Of a stretch of 64,000 nt of DNA, positions 27,843 to 35,722 are shown one piece after another. Within the stretch, counting starts at the first letter, position 1. Each line of letters starts with the position of its first letter. Below the pieces are notes generated by a model, which had not been told where the DNA came from, did not search any database, and saw only the letters and a list, made by a program, of their open reading frames with translations. The translations under genes were made by a program, and so were the position numbers. The DNA comes from Ch128b sp964527925 (lineage in GTDB: Bacteria > Bacteroidota > Ignavibacteria > Ch128b): the NCBI GenBank assembly GCA_964527925.1, contig CAZGQO010000011.1, positions 37,664 to 101,663 on the forward strand, read 5' to 3'.

Positions 27843-28772
27843 TTATCTTTTCCGGATTCTAATATCTCCTCCAGTAGTTGTACACTCAATTCTCGGATCT
27901 GGTTTGTTAATCTCACCTTCTACCTTTGAAGATTTATATGAATAAATTTTTGTCAGAGAAAATTGATTATCTATATCACCACCAATTGTTGAAAGATAAA
28001 AATATCCTTCAGTCATTTCATCCAGTGTTAATCTGATATCTCCACCAACAGTTGATGCTTTAATTCCCTTATTTACTCCTGAATAATCAATGTAAATATC
28101 CCCACCAGTAGTTGTTGCATAAACTTTACCGTTAGAACTCTGAATAGAAATATCTCCACCAGTAGTTGTACAGTAAGTTTCACCTTCGATTTTTTCCAGT
28201 TTTATATCACCACCAGTAGTAATAGCTTTTGCACTTCCTTTAATTTCTCTTAAAATGATATCACCACCTCGAGTTGTCGTCGATACATTACCCTCATTTT
28301 TTTCTAATCGGATATCTCCACCTGAAGTTTTTATTTTAACTTCTCCAACTAAATCTTTCAAAAGAATATCTCCACCACTCGAACTTATATTTAGATTATA
28401 TCTCTTGGGGATAATTAAATCGTAGTATACATAAGATTGACTAAATAGAAAATTCCAGATTGAGCTAATTCTCTTTATCTTAATCTTCATTCCTTCAGAG
28501 TTCTCAGAGTATAAAAATTCTATTTTTTCAAGTGCATCTTGGTCACCATAAATTTTTAATCTAACTTCTGGTTTATCTATCGTATAAATCCTTATATCTC
28601 CACCTGTACCTTCAAAAATCAAAGTTTTTCCTTCGGAAGTTTTGAATGCTTTGTTTACGCTTACATCACCCATCAGCAAGTAACTAATCAAATCTGGATT
28701 TCTGGCTTGCAGAGATTGAGAAACCAGAAGTGGAACAAGAAAAATCAAATTATAAATCGATTTCATTTTCAT
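27843..28772 (-). CDS. Exported DUF4097-like beta-helix protein with ten GGDI repeats
   Basis: A 309-residue protein with an N-terminal signal peptide (MKMKSIYNLIFLVPLLVSQ). The body is a repeat array in which the tetrapeptide GGDI occurs ten times, about every 18-20 residues, mostly as TTGGDI, with variants SSGGDI, TSGGDI, TRGGDI, TVGGDI and TIGGDI. The spacing suggests one turn of a right-handed beta-solenoid per repeat, as in the DUF4097 / putative auto-transporter adhesin families. I set the start at the ATG at 28772, behind AGAGA. The longer frame to 28865 would place 31 residues before the signal peptide. It is divergent from the YbhB-like gene. Function unknown. Confidence 0.75.
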   Translation of the reverse strand: MKMKSIYNLIFLVPLLVSQSLQARNPDLISYLLMGDVSVNKAFKTSEGKTLIFEGTGGDIRIYTIDKPEVRLKIYGDQDALEKIEFLYSENSEGMKIKIKRISSIWNFLFSQSYVYYDLIIPKRYNLNISSSGGDILLKDLVGEVKIKTSGGDIRLEKNEGNVSTTTRGGDIILREIKGSAKAITTGGDIKLEKIEGETYCTTTGGDISIQSSNGKVYATTTGGDIYIDYSGVNKGIKASTVGGDIRLTLDEMTEGYFYLSTIGGDIDNQFSLTKIYSYKSSKVEGEINKPDPRIECTTTGGDIRIRKR

Positions 28773-28882
28773 TTTCGAAATCTCTTTCTTTCTCAAATAC
28801 GATAGATTCAATTGAAAGTTACAAATTTGAAATAAAGTTTTAAATTTTTTTATAATTTTAAACAAATTCTTCGGGGAAAATT

Positions 28883-29437
28883 ATGAATAAATTCATATTC
28901 TTTCTTATCCCTTTATTTCTCATCTCTGTAATAGATAACAAGTTAAGTCAAACATTTCAAAGGAGGTCAAAAATGACTATCCAGATTGAAAGTCCAGCTT
29001 TTAAGTACGGTGATTTTATCCCGGCAAAATATACCTGTGATGATTTGAATATATCACCACCACTCAAATGGAGTGGAATTCCAGAGGGAACTAAATCAAT
29101 TGCATTAATTTGTGACGATCCAGATGCTCCAATTGGTGATTGGGTACACTGGGTTATCTATAACATTCCCCCAGATACAAGGGAGTTAAAAGAAAACATA
29201 CCTTCTGAGAAAATTCTAAAAGACGGTTCGTTACACGGACTCAACGATTGGAAAAAATTTGGATATGGGGGACCCTGCCCACCTTCGGGAGTTCATCGAT
29301 ATTATTTCAAAATTTATGCACTCGATATAAAACTAGATGTTTCTTATGGATTAACTAAAAAGCAATTACTTGATGCAATGAAAGGACACATAATTGCACA
29401 AGGTGAATTGATGGGTAAATATCAAAGAAAAAGGTAA
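28883..29437 (+). CDS. YbhB/YbcL-type PEBP (Raf kinase inhibitor-like) protein, two possible starts
   Basis: A phosphatidylethanolamine-binding-protein fold: IQIESPAFKYGDFIPAKYTCDD, then SPPLKWSGIPEGTKSIALICDDPDAP, DWVHWVIYNIPP and GYGGPCPPSGVHRYYFKIYAL. It contains the ligand-pocket DDPDAP and the GPCPPxGxHRY motifs. The role of bacterial members is poorly known. From the ATG at 28883 (after GGGGA) the protein has 184 residues with a hydrophobic leader, MNKFIFFLIPLFLISVI, suggesting export. An internal in-frame ATG at 28973 has a perfect AAAGGAGG and would give a 154-residue cytoplasmic form of normal family length. Which start is used, or whether both are, is open. Confidence 0.88.
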   Translation: MNKFIFFLIPLFLISVIDNKLSQTFQRRSKMTIQIESPAFKYGDFIPAKYTCDDLNISPPLKWSGIPEGTKSIALICDDPDAPIGDWVHWVIYNIPPDTRELKENIPSEKILKDGSLHGLNDWKKFGYGGPCPPSGVHRYYFKIYALDIKLDVSYGLTKKQLLDAMKGHIIAQGELMGKYQRKR

Positions 29438-29517
29438 TCTTTTTTGTTGAATCACTTTCCAATTTAGGATTTATTTTCATTCATTTTTATCTTAAAAAAA
29501 GTTTATTCGGAGAAAAA

Positions 29518-30708
29518 ATGGAAACTATTTTTAAAGAAAAAATCAATCAGGCTGTTAATATCCTGAAAGAATTGGATATCGATTTATGGTTAACTTATGT
29601 TCGTGAAACTGAAACGGTTCGAGATCCTTCTCTTGATTTGATTCTTGGGACAAATTGTACATGGCAATCGGCGTTTATAATCATGAAAAACGGAGAGGCC
29701 ATTGCTATTGTTGGAAGTCTTGATGTAGCAAATATAAAGTCAAAAAATTTGTTTTCTGAAGTAATTGGTTATGTCAAGGGAATAAAAGAAGATTTGTTGA
29801 ATGTTCTCCAAAAACTGAACCCTAACAAAATTGCGATAAACTTTTCGAGAAATAATAATCTCGCTGATGGCTTGACTCACGGTATGTATCTCGATTTAAT
29901 AGATAAACTAAAAGATACTGATTTTGTTTATCGACTGATTTCATCAGAAGAAATTATTTCACTACTTCGCGGTCGCAAATCTCCAACCGAATTAAAACTA
30001 ATGAAAGAAGCAATTAACATTACACTCAAAATTTTTGAGAAAACTTCAAACTTTATTCGTCCTGGAGTTACAGAAAAACAAATCGCTGATTTTATTCTTG
30101 AAGAAGTAGATAAACGAGGACTCAAGACTGCATGGGATAAAGAATATTGTCCATCAGTTTTTACTGGACCTGATACAGCTGGTGCACATGCTGGTCCAAC
30201 TGACAGAGTTGTTAAGCCAGGGCATGTCCTTAATATTGATTTTGGTGTGAATTTTAAAGGTTATTGCTCAGATCTACAAAGAACCTGGTATATCTTGAAA
30301 AATGATGAAAATGATGCACCAGAGGAAGTTAAAAAAGGATTTAAAGTTATAGTTGAATCAATTGAAAAAGCTGCTGCAAGTATGAAACCAGGAATGATTG
30401 CTTATGAAATTGATCAAATTGCTCGTAATCATATAATTGAGAATGGTTACGAAGAATACCCACATGCGTTGGGTCATCAAGTCGGAAGAAAAGCTCACGA
30501 TGGAGGAGTAATATTAGCTCCAAGATGGGAAAGATATGGAGAGATCCCATACAAAAAAATCGGTATTGATGAAGTTTACACCCTTGAACCACGATTAACT
30601 ATTCCAGGATATGGTATTGCAACAGTTGAGGAAGAAGTTGTAGTCAAAAAAAACGGAGTGGAGTTTTTATCAAATCCACAAAAAGACCTGTATTTAATTA
30701 AATCATAA
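29518..30708 (+). CDS. M24-family metallopeptidase (Xaa-Pro aminopeptidase-like)
   Basis: A 396-residue cytoplasmic peptidase with an N-terminal creatinase-like domain (about 1-150) and a C-terminal pita-bread domain. The five metal ligands are visible: two Asp in NIDFGVNFKGYCSDLQRTW, His in HALGHQVG, and Glu in YTLEPRL and TVEEEVVV. It should cleave N-terminal residues before proline, though other M24 activities are possible. The ATG follows GGAG. Its stop overlaps the end of the convergent response-regulator gene (TCATAA, 30703-30708). Confidence 0.9.
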   Translation: METIFKEKINQAVNILKELDIDLWLTYVRETETVRDPSLDLILGTNCTWQSAFIIMKNGEAIAIVGSLDVANIKSKNLFSEVIGYVKGIKEDLLNVLQKLNPNKIAINFSRNNNLADGLTHGMYLDLIDKLKDTDFVYRLISSEEIISLLRGRKSPTELKLMKEAINITLKIFEKTSNFIRPGVTEKQIADFILEEVDKRGLKTAWDKEYCPSVFTGPDTAGAHAGPTDRVVKPGHVLNIDFGVNFKGYCSDLQRTWYILKNDENDAPEEVKKGFKVIVESIEKAAASMKPGMIAYEIDQIARNHIIENGYEEYPHALGHQVGRKAHDGGVILAPRWERYGEIPYKKIGIDEVYTLEPRLTIPGYGIATVEEEVVVKKNGVEFLSNPQKDLYLIKS

Positions 30709-31359
30709 CTTCAACATTTTTAGATTACCAAGATAGGTAATTAACTTAGGATCTTTCAACATCATAAGTTTTTGAGTTATCTCCTGCATTCTCGCAATAG
30801 ATTGTTGAATTAAGGATAAATCATCTTCAATATCATTATAATTTTTATTCTGAATATTTTTCTTAAGAGAAGTTAACGCCATGTTTATTGCACTTAATGG
30901 ATTATTCATCTGATGACCAAGAGTGGCTGCCATTTCAAGCAAAGCTTTTTCGTGTTCAAGTTGTTTCAATTCTTGCTGTAGATCATAAATTCGCAATCCG
31001 CTTCTAATTCTTGCGAGCAATTCTTCGTTTTCTACAGGCTTAGTTATATAATCATCTGCTCCAGTGTCTAATCCCAATACTTTTTCTTGTGTTGATGTTT
31101 TTGCTGTAATCATAATGAAATAAATATGCTTCAAATCGGGGTTAGTTTTAATTCTTGAACACAACTCAACACCATCCATTTCTGGCATATTCCAATCAGC
31201 AAGAATAATTTCTGGTTTGAATGTAGTTAATGTATTCAGAGCGTCTATTCCGTGTTCCGCAGAACGAACTTCAAAGTCGTTTACGGTTAATAACCGCTCA
31301 AGAATATAGCGGGTATGTTTTTCATCTTCTACGATTAAAATCTTTCTTTTCACCATCAA
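30703..31359 (-). CDS. Response regulator fused to a histidine-kinase dimerisation domain without ATPase
   Basis: A 218-residue protein. Residues 1-125 form a complete REC domain (IVEDEKHT, phosphoacceptor Asp in IILADWNMPEMDG, lysine in DDYITKPV). After a short coiled coil comes a DHp/HisKA-like segment with the H-box LGHQMNNPLSAI (about 147-158) and a second helix. The protein then stops, with no ATP-binding N, G1, F or G2 boxes. It therefore cannot autophosphorylate in cis. It could act as a phosphotransfer protein (Spo0B/HPt-like) or be trans-phosphorylated. It overlaps the preceding REC gene by ATGA and is the last gene of the sigma-factor operon. Confidence 0.85.
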   Translation of the reverse strand: MMVKRKILIVEDEKHTRYILERLLTVNDFEVRSAEHGIDALNTLTTFKPEIILADWNMPEMDGVELCSRIKTNPDLKHIYFIMITAKTSTQEKVLGLDTGADDYITKPVENEELLARIRSGLRIYDLQQELKQLEHEKALLEMAATLGHQMNNPLSAINMALTSLKKNIQNKNYNDIEDDLSLIQQSIARMQEITQKLMMLKDPKLITYLGNLKMLKL

Positions 31360-31748
31360 CTTATGTATTCTTTTATTAAATCAATGAATTCATGATAGTT
31401 TGTAATTGGTTTTTTGATACATTCTTCTGCTCTACTCTCTTTCAGTATACGGCTTATATCATCATCGCCTGCATAAGCCGTAACAATAATAATCGGGATA
31501 TATCTAAAATGAGAATCATCTTTAATTATTCTCGAAAGAACAATCCCATCCACCTTTTTTTTGTTTAAATATGAATTATCCAGACTGACATCCATAATTA
31601 TCAAATCAATATCTCCTTTTTGCAACAGTCTCAATATTTCATCTCCATTATCAGAAACAATTGTCTCAAAACCACCAAGCCTTTTCAGGATTAAATCAAA
31701 TAATTCAACATTAAATGGATCATCTTCAACAATTAAAATCTTTGGCAT
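31356..31748 (-). CDS. Single-domain response regulator
   Basis: A 130-residue stand-alone REC domain: acidic pair in ILIVEDDPFNVELF, phosphoacceptor Asp in LIIMDVSLDNSYLNKK, threonine in IIVTAYAG and lysine in ECIKKPI. A loop extension (SYLNKKKVDG) follows the phosphoacceptor. With no output domain it probably passes phosphate or acts by protein binding. It starts 8 bases after the pseudokinase gene and overlaps the next gene by 4 bases. Confidence 0.9.
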   Translation of the reverse strand: MPKILIVEDDPFNVELFDLILKRLGGFETIVSDNGDEILRLLQKGDIDLIIMDVSLDNSYLNKKKVDGIVLSRIIKDDSHFRYIPIIIVTAYAGDDDISRILKESRAEECIKKPITNYHEFIDLIKEYIS

Positions 31749-31756
31749 TTTACTTA

Positions 31757-33034
31757 CTAATTTTTACCAGATTGGCTTGATCTTAATGGAAGCGTAATCA
31801 AAAATTCAAATGTATTATCACTTAATAAGTTAATCACAAAATTACTTGAATTTAGTTGTAAAATGTTTCTTATAGCAACAAATTTACTATTCAAATTTTC
31901 GTCAATCAAAATTTTTTTATCACAATTTTTAGAATCAAAACCGAATCTTATGTTGAGAAGTAGATTATGCTGTAGTTCGTGTGTTTTAATAAGTAAATCA
32001 CCTGATAAAAATTCAGCTAAATCTATAAATAATTGAATCAAAATTTGGAAAAGTAAATTTTCAGAAAAATAAACTTTTGCACTTGAAATATTTTCATCTA
32101 CTGAAATTTTAATTTTTTTTACTGCATTTGTTAGTCTAATAAAATCATCTAATTCAATTAAAAACTTTTTAATCTCAAAGTAAGAACTCTCGTTATCAGA
32201 CAGAATAAACTTTGATGTATCAGAAATAGATTTGATAATTTTTGAATATTCCGGAAGTGTAGTATCTAAAATGGAAAAAATCTTCACCAGTTTTTCATCT
32301 TTTTTATCATTATATAACTTTCTGAGTATATCGAAAGAGCTCAGCAAAATTTGCAATTTATTCTTAAGGTTATGAAATGAATTAAAGCACATTTTACCAA
32401 TCACTGAATATTTAAGATTTTGTTCGTTAATGATCTTTAGATTTACTGATGTTTTATTACTATCCTCCAATTGATTATACATAAACTTATTAAATATATA
32501 ATTCCCGATACTAAAAAGAATAATTTCAATCAAATAAAAATTCTCACTGAAAATTTCTTCTTTTTTCTTATCTGTAACAAAACAAAATACACCTTTAAAT
32601 TCTTTACCAAGATTGATTGGAATTAAAAGTATGTTTTTCGAATTAGATTTAGATAATTCGGGATGTAAAAGGAAAAATGATTTATTTTCTTCAACGGCTA
32701 ATTTTATCAGCCCACTCTCAAGCAGATAATTTTTAAGATTCAAATCAGTACTTATTATTTTCTCGAATAATATTTCTTCACCTTTTAGAATTAGAAAGAA
32801 GGAATTTGAAAACTTTAAGATGGGATAAATTGTATTTAATGATTCATTATAAATATCAATATTTTCATTTTTTTCTTTTATGAGTCGATAAATTTCTAAT
32901 AAAATTTTCTCATAATTTTTCTTTTCAAAAATTTTATCTGTCGAATTTATATAAGAATAGATTTTATTAGTACAGATATCTTCTACCTGCAAATCTGCAT
33001 TTATTAAATTAGATTTTCTTTGAGTTCTTTCCAT
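31757..33034 (-). CDS. Histidine-kinase-like protein with eroded ATPase domain (pseudokinase)
   Basis: A 425-residue soluble protein. Residues about 45-190 look like a GAF domain (ILLIPINLGKEFKGVFCFV). Residues about 205-280 resemble a DHp domain with a retained histidine (NSFHNLKNKLQILLSSFDIL). The C-terminal region (290-420) keeps the order of a HATPase fold, with ENLLFQILIQLFIDLAEFL at the N-box position and FEFLITLPL as the last strand. The DxGxG and GxGxG motifs are missing and the N-box asparagine is replaced. It is probably a scaffold or phosphotransfer protein rather than a kinase. The gene is flanked by HDOD and REC genes with gaps of 1 and 8 bases. Confidence 0.7.
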   Translation of the reverse strand: MERTQRKSNLINADLQVEDICTNKIYSYINSTDKIFEKKNYEKILLEIYRLIKEKNENIDIYNESLNTIYPILKFSNSFFLILKGEEILFEKIISTDLNLKNYLLESGLIKLAVEENKSFFLLHPELSKSNSKNILLIPINLGKEFKGVFCFVTDKKKEEIFSENFYLIEIILFSIGNYIFNKFMYNQLEDSNKTSVNLKIINEQNLKYSVIGKMCFNSFHNLKNKLQILLSSFDILRKLYNDKKDEKLVKIFSILDTTLPEYSKIIKSISDTSKFILSDNESSYFEIKKFLIELDDFIRLTNAVKKIKISVDENISSAKVYFSENLLFQILIQLFIDLAEFLSGDLLIKTHELQHNLLLNIRFGFDSKNCDKKILIDENLNSKFVAIRNILQLNSSNFVINLLSDNTFEFLITLPLRSSQSGKN

Positions 33035-33035
33035 C

Positions 33036-33899
33036 TTATTCTTCTTTTAAGTTTACAGTTCTAACCAGTTCTGATATATTAAAAATCATATCAAATAAAT
33101 AACTTTCATCAGGAATATTTAGAATTTCTATCACTTCCTTATCAAGTTTTTCATTTTCGGCTGTTAGCATAAATTGTGGAGACTCACGATTTGCAATATA
33201 ATCAGCAATATGTACTATGGCTGTCAATTTTGGATTTACAACTGATTGTAAAGGCGTATGATGATTTTTAATGGCATCAATCAAATTATCTGGAAAATTC
33301 CATTTTGAAGCCACACTTGAACCGATCTCTGAATGAGTTCTTCCAAGAATCATAACTTCTGCTTTTGATTGACTTATTTTTCTGTAGAATTTTAATTCAC
33401 TAATCAATTTAAATTCAATATTTAAATATCTGTTGATTATTGGGATTCCAATATCGTGGAGCAGACCAGCAACAAATGCTTCACTTTTAACTGGATAATT
33501 AAAATCATGAGCAAGTAATTGTGAAATATATCCAGTTAAATACGAATGATAGTTAAAAAAGTCAGAATTAAAATAACGGTCTTTCTCTTTTGATGTTGCA
33601 TTAATAATTGAAAGACCAGTGATAATATCTTTAACTGTTTGTAAACCGAGAATTGAAATTGCCACTTCAACTGTAGAAATTTTTTTAGGTAATCCATATA
33701 AAGGTGAATTTGCAAGAGCTAAAATTCGACTAACAATTGATTGATCTTTTTGAATAATTTCTGCCAAACTTTTAGGAGATAATTCCTCACTATTAAATTG
33801 ATTAAATAACTGCATTGAATCAAAAGCCGGTACAGGTAAATATTCAATCGAGTCAATAACGAATTTTGAAATGCTATTTCTATTCTCCATTGTATTCAC
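33036..33899 (-). CDS. HDOD-domain signalling protein
   Basis: A 287-residue protein of the HDOD family, a catalytically altered relative of HD phosphohydrolases found in signalling and motility control. It has the typical LPVPAFDSMQLFNQFN N-terminus, the SILGLQTVKDIITGLS helix, FVAGLLHDIGIPI, ILGRTHSEIGSSVASKWNFPDNLIDAIKNHH and VHIADYIA. The HD pair is present in LLHDIG, but most HDOD proteins show no enzymatic activity. The GTG at 33899 overlaps the sigma-factor stop (GTGA), so translation is coupled. Confidence 0.92.
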   Translation of the reverse strand: MNTMENRNSISKFVIDSIEYLPVPAFDSMQLFNQFNSEELSPKSLAEIIQKDQSIVSRILALANSPLYGLPKKISTVEVAISILGLQTVKDIITGLSIINATSKEKDRYFNSDFFNYHSYLTGYISQLLAHDFNYPVKSEAFVAGLLHDIGIPIINRYLNIEFKLISELKFYRKISQSKAEVMILGRTHSEIGSSVASKWNFPDNLIDAIKNHHTPLQSVVNPKLTAIVHIADYIANRESPQFMLTAENEKLDKEVIEILNIPDESYLFDMIFNISELVRTVNLKEE

Positions 33900-34588
33900 C
33901 TTAGAATTTTTTTTATCTTTTTTCTTAGCTTATTAATTACTTCAGTGTGCATTTGAGAAATCCTTGAAACAGAAACATTCAAAATATCCGCAATCTCCTG
34001 ATAGCTCATATCTTCAAAGTAATAGAGCATCAGAACCAGTCTATGTCTTTCTGAAAGTTTCTCAAGCTCTTGAATTAATATTTCTTTTAAGTTGGATCTT
34101 TCTACTTTTTCTAAAGGTGTTTCCTCTTCGGATGCAATAAAATCCAGAACTGTATCTTCTTCCTCACCTACTTGCTGAGAAAGAGAAAGTCTTTGATATT
34201 CTTTCAAATAGTCAGTAAGTGATAATTCTGATTGCTCATTAGCTTTTCTAATTCTATTTTCTTCTTCGAGTGATTTTTTAATAGTCTCTTTATAAGAACG
34301 AGGAATAAAATCAAGTTTTCTCAATTCATCGAGTATCATTCCTCTTATTCTTGAAATTGCATAAGTTTCAAATTTTACTCCATAATCAGGATCGAACCGA
34401 TCAATTGCTTCGCTCAAACCAAGAATTCCAAAATGAAAGAAATCTTCTGAGTTAAGCAGATTTGCACCTTTAAGTTCGGTTCTATGGATGACATAATGTA
34501 CCAATCTTAGATATTGATTGATTAGGGCTGTTTTTAAATTGGAAGCTTTTGTCTTTTTATATTGCTTCCATAACATAGCTGTTGTCAT
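33896..34588 (-). CDS. fliA: FliA/WhiG-family RNA polymerase sigma factor (sigma-28 type)
   Basis: A 230-residue sigma factor of the FliA/WhiG group. Region 2 contains NQYLRLVHYVIHR, then DFFHFGILGLSEAIDRFDPDYG and FETYAISRIRGMILDELRKLDFIPRS, the family hallmark. Region 3 is present, and region 4 reads LSERHRLVLMLYYFEDMSYQEIADILNVSVSRISQMHTE. It should direct polymerase to TAAA-N15-GCCGATAA promoters; two such sites lie nearby at 38.4 kb. The ATG at 34588 overlaps the upstream small-protein stop (ATGA) behind a perfect AAGGAGG. A sigma-54-like promoter precedes the operon. Confidence 0.93.
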   Translation of the reverse strand: MTTAMLWKQYKKTKASNLKTALINQYLRLVHYVIHRTELKGANLLNSEDFFHFGILGLSEAIDRFDPDYGVKFETYAISRIRGMILDELRKLDFIPRSYKETIKKSLEEENRIRKANEQSELSLTDYLKEYQRLSLSQQVGEEEDTVLDFIASEEETPLEKVERSNLKEILIQELEKLSERHRLVLMLYYFEDMSYQEIADILNVSVSRISQMHTEVINKLRKKIKKILR

Positions 34589-34800
34589 GACAGCCTCCTT
34601 AGATTCTTTGATGGTGTTTCTTCTTCTTTTACAATCATTTTCGAAATCATCTGTTTAAAAATGAACAACCCAAATACAAATACTGTGAACAAAAGTGTAA
34701 TCAATAAACCCACTTCGTTTGTCAAAATGATGAAAAGAAAAAATGAGAATAATATTGAAAACAATGTTGAATCTTCTCTATTTCTGTTTTGATGTTTCAT
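34585..34800 (-). CDS. Small two-helix membrane protein, first gene of the sigma-factor operon
   Basis: A 71-residue protein I do not recognise. It has a basic N-terminus (MKHQNRNRED), two hydrophobic helices (about 14-30 and 32-50) and a charged C-terminal tail (KMIVKEEETPSKNLRR). Its end overlaps the FliA-type sigma gene by 4 bases, so the two are translationally coupled. A regulatory role towards the sigma factor is possible but unproven. AAGGA precedes the ATG, and the transcript should start near 34817 from the sigma-54-like promoter. Confidence 0.7.
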   Translation of the reverse strand: MKHQNRNREDSTLFSILFSFFLFIILTNEVGLLITLLFTVFVFGLFIFKQMISKMIVKEEETPSKNLRRLS

Positions 34801-34827
34801 TTTCCTTACTCGGTTTTGAATTTATGG

Positions 34828-34844
34828 GTCAATCTTAGTGCCAG
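34828..34844 (-). promoter_or_regulatory. Sigma-54-type promoter (-24/-12) for the sigma-factor operon
   Basis: The minus strand reads CTGGCAC (34844-34838), five bases TAAGA, then TTGAC (34832-34828). The consensus is YTGGCAC-N5-TTGCW, so the -24 box is perfect, spacing is exact and only the -12 GC is changed to GA. The small membrane protein start (34800) lies about 28 bases downstream. The neighbouring operon encodes an NtrC-like sigma-54 activator. Confidence 0.7.
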
Positions 34845-34890
34845 CTGGGGGGAATAAAATTCTGGTAAGCTAAATCTTTTTATTTTAATA

Positions 34891-34927
34891 AGTTATCTGG
34901 ATTCATAGTTATTTTAATTTGATAACT
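34891..34927 (-). promoter_or_regulatory. Inverted repeat at enhancer distance from the sigma-54-like promoter
   Basis: AGTTATC (34891-34897) and GATAACT (34921-34927) form a 7-bp inverted repeat centred about 68 bp upstream of the -24 box. This is within the range used by NtrC-type activators. A binding role is inferred from position only. Confidence 0.35.
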
Positions 34928-34940
34928 AAAGATAAATTGT

Positions 34941-34956
34941 TGGCTAATTTTAGCCA
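34941..34956 (-). promoter_or_regulatory. Perfect 16-bp palindrome, candidate activator site
   Basis: TGGCTAATTTTAGCCA is a perfect palindrome centred about 107 bp upstream of the -24 box. It could be an upstream activating sequence for the NtrC-like protein encoded next door. The alternative is a weak terminator for the upstream operon, which ends at 34991. The loop would be only 2-4 bases and no T tract follows on the minus strand, so an operator is more likely. Confidence 0.4.
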
Positions 34957-34990
34957 CTTGACTAATATTATTTATTATAGAAGGGATTAA

Positions 34991-35722
34991 TTAGGAAGGT
35001 TTTTTAACGATAAGATAATAATTTGATTGTTTTTTAAGACAACCAACAAACAACCCAATAAACGAATTATCTAATTTTATACTAAATTTATTGAAAGGAA
35101 AAATTTCTTCATTGTTCTCATTAAAATAAACTAAAATAGTTTTGAATGCCTCATAAAAATATTTTTTCCATACATCTCCTAATAAATTTTCTTTGTTTAT
35201 TCCAAAATCTTTCAAAGAAGTTCCTAAAACATCAATACATTTTTCATCATAATCGATTTGGAAGATTACTAATTCAGTAAAATTTTTAATTATATCGGCA
35301 AAACTTAAAATTTTCTGCCGATATTCTTTAACTGTTCTTTTCAACAATACATCATTCAATTTAGAAACGAGATTAGAGTAATTTCGATCTTTAACAATAA
35401 AATCAGTTGCACCTGATTTTGTAACATCTTGATCAATTTCATCTCTTTCTAAAGCTGTAATTAAAAAGGCGGGAATTTCTGAATCATATTTTCTTATTTC
35501 CTGTATTACACTCAATCCATTCTTCTCAGGCAAACGATAATCAACAATAATTACATCAATTGATTGATTTTTAAGGAAAGTTTCCCAGTCAGGTGGTTTT
35601 GTTAGACTTAAAATCTTTACATAAGTAAAATTTTTTTGAATTACTAATCGAATCAGTCCAAGTTCTAGGGGATTATCATCAATAACAAGAATTGTAAGAA
35701 ATTTAGAACTTATTTCGTTCAT
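34991..35722 (-). CDS. Response regulator with PAS-like C-terminal region
   Basis: A 243-residue protein. Residues 1-125 are a REC domain (VIDDNPLELG, phosphoacceptor Asp in VIIVDYRLPEKNG, FLITALERDE, lysine in DFIVKDR; the usual KP is KD here). Residues about 140-240 may form a PAS-like sensor (FTELVIFQIDYDEKCIDVLGTS, FIGLFVGCLKKQSNYYLIVKK). No DNA-binding or enzymatic output domain is visible. It overlaps the end of the NtrC-like gene by 4 bases and ends the operon that starts at 38354. Confidence 0.78.
   Translation of the reverse strand: MNEISSKFLTILVIDDNPLELGLIRLVIQKNFTYVKILSLTKPPDWETFLKNQSIDVIIVDYRLPEKNGLSVIQEIRKYDSEIPAFLITALERDEIDQDVTKSGATDFIVKDRNYSNLVSKLNDVLLKRTVKEYRQKILSFADIIKNFTELVIFQIDYDEKCIDVLGTSLKDFGINKENLLGDVWKKYFYEAFKTILVYFNENNEEIFPFNKFSIKLDNSFIGLFVGCLKKQSNYYLIVKKPS

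Noticed and set aside
27880..28390. Regularly spaced DNA repeats (caccagtagttgt-like) that could suggest a CRISPR array or satellite
   Set aside because: They are the codons of the TTGGDI protein repeats; spacing and phase follow the reading frame and the units diverge between copies.
34941..34956. The TGGCTAATTTTAGCCA palindrome as a transcription terminator of the operon ending at 34991
   Set aside because: The loop would be too short and no T tract follows on the minus strand; an operator or activator site fits better.
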